From NCBI GenBank assembly GCA_016802295.1, contig JAESIW010000162.1:1529346-1593345 (forward strand): a stretch of 64,000 bases of DNA, given 5' to 3'. Both the position numbers and the translations under genes were made by a program. The stretch comes from Brachionus rotundiformis. Lineage: Eukaryota > Rotifera > Eurotatoria > Ploima > Brachionidae. Under the pieces are notes generated by a model. The model was given only the letters and a program-made list of their open reading frames with translations, searched no databases and had not been told where the DNA came from. Below are positions 8,318-20,300 of this stretch, in pieces; position 1 is the first letter of the stretch, and each line of letters starts with the position of its first letter.

Positions 8318-11300
8318 CTACTCGTAGCCATCGAATGAGCCAAGATACTCCAAAGCAGCTCGGTAACAAAATTGGTACTGATCCTCAGTTTGTACCATAG
8401 CCGATCTTTGTGTCCTCAATATTTTAACTGTATTAAACACATCAACTAAACCCTCGAACCTCATTCTCTCTAAGACAATACTAAGTGTAATAAAAACGCC
8501 TGTTCTGCCGACTCCGGCCGAACAGTGCACAGTTATAGGACCAGTTTGACCAAATTGTTCTTTGGTCTTGTGAACTTGACCAATTAGCTCAATAATACTC
8601 TCCCCTGACTTTGGAACGCCTTGTTCTGGCCAGTCAACAAATTGAAATTGTCTTATTGTCCTAGACTGACCGTCTCGGGCATCAGTGACTTTAAATTCTC
8701 TCAGAATATACTGAGACATATTGTACTCGGCTATTGGATCCACTACAAAATATTGGTAGCGAATGGATCGCTCATTTGGCCAATATTGAGCACACTTTTC
8801 TCTACCCATTTCTCTCAATTTGGTCAACATCACAATTATGGTACTATTGTGCTCCCACAGCATTCTCCAAAAGTCATCAATTGTCTCCACAAGAGGTGCT
8901 TGGGTGGCAATGTATGCTTTTCTGTACTTGTAGCCATCAATAAAACTAGCATTAATGTAGTCTGTTCCGGACGCCTCAGGGCTGCCAGGAAGGCTTTGTA
9001 GAACAACTCTGGTCGCTTCGTAGGGCAGAATGTTTACTAAACGATTCTTGAATTTGTTGGCTGGTAGATTGGCGCTGTGGAACTTTGACTGAGGTGCTTT
9101 GATGCTTGACAGCTTTTTGTACTCGAGTTCCATTTCTGTGAGCATTGATGACGGATCATCGGCCGATACTTGCAGCAATCTTTGCAAATGTTGGTACAAA
9201 TTGCGGCTCAGTATTTCAGTGTGTCCGGTTTGATAGGCTTCCAGAAGCGCTTCGTAGCAGAACACGTACTGATCCTCGGTCTGTACCATATAGTTACGCT
9301 GGGCTCGCATACAAGTAACATAGCCGTATATATCGAGTGTTTTGTCGCTGCCCATACGCTCCAACATGGTGTCTACGACTATGTAGCAGCCCGTTCGACC
9401 AACACCGGCCGAACAATGCACAACCACTGGTCCGGCATCAGACGGATTCGAGCTTTTAACTCTGCGCACAAATTGCAAGAATTGTGTCGGGTGCTCTGGA
9501 ACTCCGTGATCTGGCCAGGCCGTGAATTGAAAGTGTCTTATCTCGCGCCTAGTCTCGTAGTTTATGTTCGAGCTATTGCTCGACATTTGACTTTGAGCAT
9601 ATAGGCCAACAGGTGATATGACAAAAGTTCGTATGGTGTAGGCGGACAATTCAGTTTGATCGGCTAGGGTGACCTGTATGCAGTTGTCATAGAGCTCAGA
9701 GCCTTTGCTTGGCCAGTATTGATCGCATTTGAGGCGATTTCTCTCCTCCAATTTGGTCATCATTACTATTGTGCATGTTTGCTGTTCCCATACCATGCGC
9801 CAAAAATCTCCCATGGTAGAAGGCAATGGACCCTGTGTTGCTATGAAACCATTTCGTTTCTTGCATCCATCGACGAAATTGGCGTTTATGTAGTCGCTAC
9901 AATTTGATTGTAGAACATTGGATGCCTCATTGATTCCGGATGTATCTGTTAATTAAATTTAAATAAATAAATAAATAGCTCATTACTAAAAATAATAAAA
10001 AATTGGCCAAAATCAATTAATTAAGTTAAAATGTTTATTAATTGATTAAATGCTATCTTGAGAAAAAAAAATCTTATTTTCAATTATTAGTTTTGATTTT
10101 TATCATTCAATCTATTAATAAAATATTAAGCTTGCCATTTGGTTTTATACCTTAATTAACCAAAATCAATACCAAATATTATCATAAATATTATATTAGT
10201 CAATTTTTGATTGATATGTTCTCATTATATATTAGATTAAATTAAATAAAATTAATTAGCTTATCAAGTAACTAGACCTATTATTGCTAATTATCTTTTA
10301 CCAAAAAATTGTATCTTTTTATTTCATTTTATAAGCGAAACAAAATAAACTAATTAAATTTTCTATTAATTTTTAATCAAGTTTTATATCTCAAATTTTT
10401 TAATTAAAAAAAATCAATTATCTAAATTATAATAAAACTTGTCGCTTCAAAATCAATATTTTTTTAATATAAATTTTTACTCATAGACAATAAAAGAAAA
10501 CCAAGCTGATTTTCAATGGTCGAATTTGTACCATTTTATACTCTATTTAGTTTTTAAAGAGATAAAACTTTGTTTATATTTTTAAAACTAAGACATAAAT
10601 TAGGCAAAAAATTTTCTTTTATTTCTCTAATAAGAAAATAGATATCTAATCTATGAATACAAAGCCAATTCAATACATATACATTTCCAGAATGCTTACT
10701 TTTGTTTTGATAATTAACTCCGGGTGGAAGAGGTGGTGGTGGCGGTAAGGGTGGACTAATCTCGCCAAAGCTAACCATTGAATTAGAATTGGTGAAATGA
10801 GAGCTTGGCAAACGAGATAACACAACTCTGGAGTGATCGTAGGCAACCACATTGGCGTATCTGTTTTTCTGTCTATTCAGCTCTAAGCTCGAATGCTCCC
10901 AAGTAAACTGCTGACCAGGTTCTATGGACTCATATTCTTGGGTAAATTTGCAATTATTGTCCAATTTGAGCATTTCGATGTGCTGGGCCAAGTAGTCGAT
11001 TTGAACTGGGGGGTTGACAAGCAAGGCTTGTGTTGGATAGTGGGCTCGTCTGTACTCTATTGGATCATATTGGTTTATTAGTCCGAGAGCAGTGCGATTG
11101 AGAGTGCCAGTGAACGTGTTCATAAAGTCCTGTTGAAGTAGCTTTTGTGTGACTTCAATTGAAGTGTACAAACTTTCGCCTTGTGGTGCGGCCATGTTTC
11201 GAATTGGACTGGCAGCTGTAAGCAGTCCATTGTTGTTAATCAAAGTGTTTGTGTTGTGACTGCTTTGTGAGCCCATGTTGTTACTATTGTTGACCGAACA

Positions 11301-14300
11301 GCTGAGTAGAGCGGTTGTGGGCGAGACAGTGGTGGAAGAGGACGAAGATGACCGCGAGTCTGAATTTTTCTTTACGCTGTTCACAGTGTATGATCCCATG
11401 TTGTTCATTAATACTTGGGTATCTACGGCATTTTTGCCAGTGGTTATTGTAGACGATGTAGCCGAATTGGCATTAACTACATTGTCTACAAATTTTGCGC
11501 GCTTTTTTTTCACATTAAATGCCACGGCCATTATCAATATGAAAACGATAATGAAGAGAATTAGGGCCGTGCCTATCCATATAATGCTTTGGTAATTGCT
11601 AAGCTTTATACTTGACAGATGTGAGTTGAGAGCGTAGCGAGTATTGAAAACAGGCGAGTATGGCGAACTAGTAAACAAATCGCTGTCCATTAGATAAGTT
11701 GTTTTGATGCCTGAAGAAAATATGTCACTTAGGCCAAGCATATTGCCCATATTGTTTGAGTCATCTGTGAACGCTACAATGTAGGCTCTGTAGTCAAAGC
11801 CTTTTATCAAAGGTCGATTTCTAAATCGACCAAATTGATTGCCATCGCCAAGTATAAACTCTCTTGGCCAGTGCTTGGCCTCGAATTCGGCCGCTATGTA
11901 AGCACTTACGTTTGACAATGTTTGATTGATAAGTGAATACTTTAGGAGTAAATTCATATCTTTTTCTTGTCCTATGTCGTCTATGTATTGGTCATGTTGA
12001 AGTTCATAGCCTAAAGGAACAACTACAAACCAATACTTGAGTATGGGACCATGAAATTGAGAAGCATTGCCATTTTCAAATCTGACTGTATTATCATCGT
12101 ATATTTGGACAATTCGTGGTGAGTCAACTCTCAATGGTTTGTCTACTTTGGTCTTGATGTGCTTTTTAATTGGTTGACTTGGTATGCTATTGGCAAGTAT
12201 TGAGCTTATGTTGAAGTCGTAGTCTGTGTATGGTGTTAGCCCGTTGACTAGCCATGTGATACGAATGCTTGGATCGTCTCTGGCAGGCGCTCGAATGCTC
12301 AGCACAAGACCTTTGTGGAATGTGACCAAAGAGCCGTTTGACTCTTGGTACACTTTTGGTCTGTCCACATAACTGATTAGAAATTTGTCAATTTTAAAGT
12401 CTTTGCTTGGCTCTGGTGGCATCCATGAAAATTTGACCGATGTTGAAGTGAATTCTAGAATTTCGACTTCTCTTGGCTGATTTGAGCCAGTGCCACTCTT
12501 GGAATAGTCGACTATGTGTTTTTGTTCCTCTTGTTGCAAGCGATAAGCTATTTTAACTGGACTCTCGGGGCCCTCTGTGTCTGATCGATCGACTACCAGA
12601 ACTTTGATTGCATAGTCCCGGTCTTTGTTTAGATCTTCGAGTATAAGCTCAGTTTGGTCTATTGGCTGGTCAAATGCTCTCCATTCATCACTGGACAAAC
12701 TCTCCACATCGTAATGCATATCGTCGTAGCTGTGTATGCCATGCAATTCTTTAAAGTATATTCTGAACAGCTTGTAGTTTTGATGACGATTGGGTAGTTC
12801 CCATTTTATGCTTATCTTGTCAGCTTCGAAGCGAATTACCTGCAGGTTTACAGGAGGATCTATGTCGGTGAGCAGTGTGCGGAAATGTTTGATACATGGC
12901 TCACTGAACAGCTCTGGATTATCCATCGATATGGCAACTAGTTGTACAATGTACTCGCTGTTAGGTCTCAAGTTGTACAACTGAAGCTCAGTATCGGTCA
13001 ATCTATCATGGGTAATAACATTGTTTGGCTCGGATTTTAGGCTGTACTCAAGCTTGTAATAGGTTGGAAGCACTTTGGACAATGAAACACTGTTCCATTT
13101 TATCAAAATACTTCTGCTGGTCAATTTTTCCAATTGAATAGTCAACTTGTTTTGATCTTTATTGAAATTAATTTAATTTATTGATATTTTTTTAACAAGA
13201 ATTTAAGTTATCGATTGCCTAGCTTGTTATAATTATAATAATTTTGATAAATATTTTAATAAAAAAGATAACAAAAGACTTTTTGATGATTAAAATTTTG
13301 AAAAAATAGATAAGTTTTTGAATCAAATAAAGATAAATCTACTTTAATTTGAATTAAATTGGTTTTTTAACTTAAAATTTTATAGGAGAAAATTTCAAAT
13401 ATTATAAACTTAAATAATTTAGAAATTTTCTACAATACAATTCTAAGTCAAACAAGCCAATTGATACAAAATTAATTTAAAAGAAAAAGTTACATATTAA
13501 TTAATATTAAATCCAAATTTATTAATTCTTCTAATGGTATATAATTAAATAAAAACTGATAAATAAAAAGTTAAACAATTAATTTAATTTTTTAATAAAA
13601 TATTTAGATATATTTTATATCACTTGATTTTCAATCTGAACATAAATTGTCTGCAAATAAAGTTTATTTTGTTAATTTTTGTCCAGTAAACAAGCTAACT
13701 ATTTTCAATTAAATAATTAATCATGTAAATTTAAAAATTTGCTATTTTAATAGAATTTAAAAGAGCAAACTAATTTTAGAGTAAATAATAAAAAATCAAT
13801 AAAAAAAACTAATAAATTTGGATATTTAATTATTTAAACAATTAATAACTATGAACAAGCAAACAAAACTCGTTTTATCTATAGCTTTAAATCTAAAATT
13901 TATTATTAAATGCATTTCCGTGATTAATCATCTAAAATTGGTGAAAAAAAAGCGGAAAAAAAATCAATTAATAAATTGGCTAGATTAATAATGCACTTTT
14001 ATTCGATTCTGGGTGCATATTTGGTTCAAGTCTCCTTAAGATAGATTAAAAATGATAGATAAAAATAACTTACTAATTATTCGATGAACAAAATATCCCG
14101 AGTCAGATAAAGAGATAAAATTTTTCTGATTCTGATTAGAAAAAGTGTTAGACTTGGGCCTATTGGGTTTTTTTCTTGGCAAATAGGGTTTGGTGATGTA
14201 AATGAACGAACCGAATGTAGCTCGGTGACCGATGCTGGTCGTGGCAGGCACTGCCAACAGAACTAGATGCAAGCAAAGATGGTACACAATCAAATAGGAC

Positions 14301-17300
14301 CTCATTGCTAATCGATTTAAAATTGCTTTGACAGACCTATAAGGTATTGTCTAAGCTTTTTCTTAATTAAGTCTAAATCGATTTTAACTAACTTTTAAAG
14401 CTCACGTAAAATCAACAAGGAACACACTTATGCTAAACAACTTGAGCTCTTATAATTAGAAAAAAAAACCCAACAAAATCAAACAATCATTTTAATATAT
14501 ATTGAAAGAAATTCAATATTTATTCAAAATTATTTTATTCGGCATTTTTATGAATTTTTTAGATAGAAAATTAATGAGTATAACTGGGTATGAAATCAAG
14601 ATAAATTCTTCTATAGAACAAAAAAATAATAAAAAAAATTTGCATCTTTTATCAGATTAGTTTTCTTCTAGGTCGAAAATCGATAACTTTGCAGCTTTTG
14701 CTTTTGATATTTCCTTAGAGTTGTTGAAAAATATTCACTTACTTATTTGAGTAGATATGCGGAAAACTGCTTCGGCTCCATTCGGCACACTGTCACTATT
14801 CGTCTTGGCATAAATACGAAACTCATAATGACGATCATATTCTTTTAATTAAAGGAAAAAAATTATTTTATTTAGATAAGATAGTTTTTAGAGAGATAAG
14901 ATAAATCAGCTTATATTCAAGACAATAGGCCGTATCGGAGATCTAGGCATTTAAATCTCTTCAGGCATGGTTTAATTAGACACGGTATCTTAAGATAAGC
15001 AGTAATACAATCAATTTTTAATTAATTATTGTTAAATAATTTTATATATGTTACTAAAATGATTAATTTTTTCTCTTTTGAGCCCATAGTGATGGGGTTT
15101 TTGATTTTTTCTAATTAAACCCTTGATCACAAACAAGAATTATAAATGTAAATATAGAATTTAATTTTCATTAATACACTAACAATTGATAAATTAATTT
15201 TATTAATAATTGCTAAAATGAAAAAAGACAAAATGATTGATGAACCAGATTCTGGTAGAAAAAATTTCCAATCTACCAATGACTGTTTTTGCACCTAAAT
15301 TGATAAAAGATTGAAATTGCTGGCTACTTTTGGAAATAAATATTTTAAAAATTACTGACAACCCATTACTTTGAGAATACCTAGATTTTTTATGTCATTA
15401 CCAAACTAGACTCTGAGAGAGAATATTTTTCGCTATCGATTGACACTATTGGCAACCTAATTGATTTAAGTTTGCGGTTGCCAGGTATTTTTGAATTAAT
15501 AATTATCAAAATTTAAAATCAAATTCCAAATTAAATAAGACAAAAATTGTCAGTTCATCTTTTTTTTAAATACTTAGTTCAAATTTCTAATTATTATCTT
15601 TTAACAATAAATTACAATTCCTTATTTAAAGTTTTTTAATAAATAAATTGATCTAAATTAGTGCCAATTGAATAATACATTGGCAATGTGTTGAACTTTA
15701 ACTTTAAATAAACATACCCCATTTTGAGCTTGGAAAAGATATGTGATTGGTTTGGCCATTGACTTCATATCTGTCATTGTTAAAGTGAATAACATAGGTG
15801 CTGATCATGTCTGGCTTGGTAGATGGTGGCTGCCATTTGATGTTCAATTGGTCATTGTAAATCTCAGAGCGAATGTTCTCGGGCTTGCCGGGTCCCTCGT
15901 CCAGAGTGGTGACGAGCAAGGGGCTCGACCTTTGGCCATCGCCCTTCATGTTATAGGCAAATATTTGTATCTGGTACTGGCTATTGGGCTCGAGATCAGT
16001 CAGCATGTACTTGAGCTTTTTGACATTGTTTGTCTTGCGCTTGAACACTTGGGTGTCCTGAAGATCACCAGGCAGTGAATTGGGGCCCGCGCCGCTAGGA
16101 TTCACCTTGTAGTAGTGGATCTCGTAGCCTTTGATGTTGTTGCTTGACGACTGCTCCTCGCGCCTCGGCGCCTTCCATTCCAGCTCTATTGTCCTCGATG
16201 TCACTTCAACCACTCTAAAGTCCTGCGGCTCTCCTGGCACTAAATTTAAAATTACCAATAACCAAATAATTAAAAAAATTTTTAATTCATGTATTCGACT
16301 AATAGCTGCCCGATGCATTGATCAACTTGTCCGCACCAAGCATCTGAAAATTCTCTTAATCAACAAAAATTGTTTTTTTTTTTATTTTCTGTTTTTTTGT
16401 GAGTCTTTCTTTCTAAGTGTGAACTAAACCTAAAGAGATTTAAAGTTTTAATTAAGTGACTAAGTGCTGAATTTTTTGTTTATAAACCAAATTAATTAGT
16501 ACAAAATCGTGTTATTATAAACCTAGTAGTTAGAGCAGCATTTGTAGGCATTCATTTAAAAAAAAGAATGAGAAACCTCGGTCTTCTACGGAGTCTTTAT
16601 CGGAGATAATCCGAATTAGACTCTTTTAAATAGCGTGCCCTCAAATAGGCTTACACAAGCACTGAACCAACATGATGGCAAATGTTCGTGTTTCCATAGA
16701 GACCGAGTGCTTGCTGCTGAGGCGCTTTTTGCCAAAGCAAATATTAAACGGAACAAATTTTAATAACACGCTTGAGGAGAAATAGAAAATCTCTTAATTT
16801 TTAGTAATTATTTATTTTCATGATTATTTATTGGAAAAATGAAAGAGAAAAATAGTGGCTCCTAATTTTTGTTATCTGTGTTTGGGGCGAGAGAAAGAGG
16901 CATGAAATATTTGTGGCGTGTTATTAGCAGGAAATTAAGGAATAGAGAAAAAAAAAAATTTTTTTTTCTTTAATTAAAACCTTGTCTAATAATAAGATTT
17001 TGCTAATTACATAAAATTATCAAAAAATTATGATTTCTCGCCTGAATTAGTCGAATACATAAAAAAAGGTGTTCATAGATCGAGTTGGCTACAAAACAAA
17101 CCTGCATCCAAAGTCCTAACAAGAACAAAGTCAGTGGCCGGACCCTCCAGGTCATTTTTGTTCACGGCACTGATCTGAATTTTGTATTCAGTATTTGCTT
17201 TTAGGTTGTCGATGCGAAATTTTCTCAAATTAATATTCTTGAGGAGTATGGGCGTATAGATAAGATTGTCTGTGGAGTACTTAATTTTGAAGCCGACCCA

Positions 17301-20300
17301 TTCGGGCTCGACAGTCGGCGGCAACGACCACTCGAGAGTGATCGACTGTGCGTCTTTGCCCGCCACACTAACGCTGTCCACTCGCACAGCACCCGCCATA
17401 CGCCCCACTACTATCAATAACACTAGACTCAATAGCATTGTCTACATAGGTTTACATAGTCTTACTCGGAAACATGTTCCGCTAGTAGTCTGAAAAAGAA
17501 TACGTTAATTAATATGGTTGATGTTGAGATGAATTTTTGTTTTTTTTCAAAGAAGAGAGTGTGAGTACACGCGTGAGTAAATTTTTTTTTGCATGTACTG
17601 GCCTCTATTTGTAAATCGGACACGAAAAGTGACTGATATAAAAAATTGGCCATTTATATGACCCAGAATTTTTATGGCTTTAGTCTAAGTCTTCATTGAG
17701 ATGACAAGTATGATCTTTTTTTTTATATTTGGGTCTTTTGATATTCAAAATTGGCTATAATTTAATTTTATTTGACTTATCAAAGCTTATTTTATCGCTG
17801 TTGTAAATGATTTATCCCTTTTTGCTTATCGCATCTAGCATTATATTGCCCGGACCCAAATTGGAAAGCACGCTATCTTTATCTATGGCCAAACTTGGCC
17901 TTTTCTTGTCTCTATAATAATTTTTTTACTTGAAACAAAAATAAATTCTGATAATCACTTTTTTCCAAATTAATCTTGATCCCAATAAAGCATTCCAAAT
18001 CCAATTACTGGCTTTGCTAATTGGAAGGAAGTCTTAGAACAGACTTGAACATTGTGCAGAGTCTATAATCTATTATTTACTCCTAATGAGAATAATCTCT
18101 TATTTAATTTTTAATTGTCATGAAATTTTGTTTGAAAAAAAGAGATTTATTTAAATTTTGACCCTTTAATTTGATTAATTTATCCAGACAAATGGTGTCT
18201 TGCTAATCAAAATTCTACACTCTGTCCCGGCTACTAGATGTTTAGTACGTAGCCGGGCATATGCAAAATATAAGCTAATACTAACTTGTCATTAAAATTG
18301 ATTTAAATTACGCTAAACCGATCAATAAAAATAATGAAATAGATCTTAATTAACAATTGAGCAAAAATGAATCAAATTAAATTTACTAAAGTGAGCTGAC
18401 AAGCGATAGATCAAGAAATTCTGATCCGGAATAATTAATAAACTTAATTTAAAAACAAAATATATACTTTTATTCAACAAAAAATATATTCATTGTCTTT
18501 ATATAGTTTAAATCATTTGTAAAAATTCTAATTGATAAACTTAAGTATCTGTTATTAAGTATAAGAAATCTTTTTTTTGTTTCTTATTATTGATTATTGA
18601 AATAATAATCAAAAATAATTTCCTTTTACAAAATAAAAAAAAAAAAGAGAAGAAACCTTTTAATAAATGATTCAATAATTAAAATAAATGAATAGAAATG
18701 CCTTTTCGAAATTAAAGATAAATCAAATTTTTCCTAATGAAAGCAGTATTTTTTCCTAATTATCTCAAAAAGAATGGTCAATATTTGAGTAAATATTAAC
18801 TAAGTGGACGGATCTTGAAGTTTACTTTAAATTATTTTGTGCCAATAAACATCAGCTGTGTTTATTTCCAAGATAGAGTCTTGAAAACCAAATGAAGCAT
18901 TAAATTTAACATGATATTAGCTAGATCAAATAGAAACTAGTCGTTTTTATTAATATCCTAAAGCAAACCTGATTAAAAATAATTAACTTTTGTTTTTCTA
19001 ATGTATCGATTGATTGAGCCCAGAAAGGCTACAGACAGGAGCAAAAATCGCTAAAAACGCTAGCGATAAACATCATTAAACGAGTTTATCATTTATTTGC
19101 TATTCCTATGAGACAGCGGTCTTAAATAGAGAATAAGCACGTTTTAATAAAAGACATGAAATTTAAATATGTCAAAAATTTGATAAAAATAAATTGATTG
19201 ATTTAAATCAACCAGGCCGATACTAAATTTGATTGATTTACATTCTAAATTCTCATGTTAAGCAAGACTTGGCTGAACATTATCTATATATTTAACCCTA
19301 ATCTCACCAAATATTCATTAATTCTAAAACAAATACTAGTTTTAAAGTGTGATGCTTATTTTGTAAAAGTATTTTTTAAAACCTTGTGCTATCCCAAGAT
19401 TAGCCACGATTAAAAGCTTGTAATCTAGTCAAAAATATACCATGGCCAAGGATTACCTATTCACTCTAAACATACTACCAATGTTTCATTTTTTAAAGTT
19501 ATTTCTCTCAGAATATTGAAGCTAAACTAGTAGAGGCATGTTTCCGATCATTTCCGGCTTGAGTATATCAAATTATGTAATCTCACTCAAATTGCTTTTA
19601 AGAGATTAAATATCAAATAAAAATAATAATTTTTTATTATGCTTATTAAATGTAAATGTATCTAATAAAGAGCTTCTATCTGATTTAAATTTACCATTTT
19701 GAACAAAATTAAAATAAAATACCAATTATCAATTAAAAGCTTTTTTCTTTTTAATTAATTTCTATGATACTGTCAAAGCAATACAAGTTTTATTTTAATT
19801 TTGTTTGTTTACTGGGTCAATTTTTTGTTTTAGATTCAAAACTAATCTCCTCGGGATCTTTGAAAGGATTCCTAGTTAATTAGACTAAGCTAGATGGTAT
19901 ACTAGATTGAGAACCGAGATACTGGAGACAATTAAATTTAAGAAATTGAAACTCTAAATCTAATTCGAATAAAAAAAATAATTAAACAGAACAAAAACTA
20001 TTGAATAAACTTAACTTTAAAAAAAAATGATTAATTAAATCAAAATTTAAAGTCTGCGCTGAGATAAATGCAAAGAATGGATGTGGTCAGCGTATATCAA
20101 TGAGAAAATTTTGTGGCAAATTTTTTATTTTATAAATGAGCACATATGAGAATTGTTATTTAGACTGCAGACTAAACAAACTTTGAGTTACCTTATAAAA
20201 ATGATTAGAAAAATTAAGATTAAAGTAAAAGTTTATTTAGTGCTAAAATGCTTCTAAACTAAAACAATTTCTTTTTTTTATTTAACAAATATTAATTAAT

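Noticed and set aside
8621..9604. Plus-strand frames opposite the LAR phosphatase domains
   Set aside because: They are antisense shadows of the conserved PTP coding sequence; they have no motifs and many hydrophobic runs.
15718..16318. ATG at 16318 with hydrophobic stretch as a third LAR alternative start
   Set aside because: The hydrophobic part is T-rich intron sequence read through; a strong AAATTTAG acceptor in the right phase lies at 16240, joining VPGEPQ to the previous FN3 exon. Kept only as a weak alternative.
17462..17653. 63-codon minus-strand frame upstream of the 17438 exon
   Set aside because: It has no motif, is Phe/Lys-rich, and ends in stop before 17438; more likely 5' UTR or intron.
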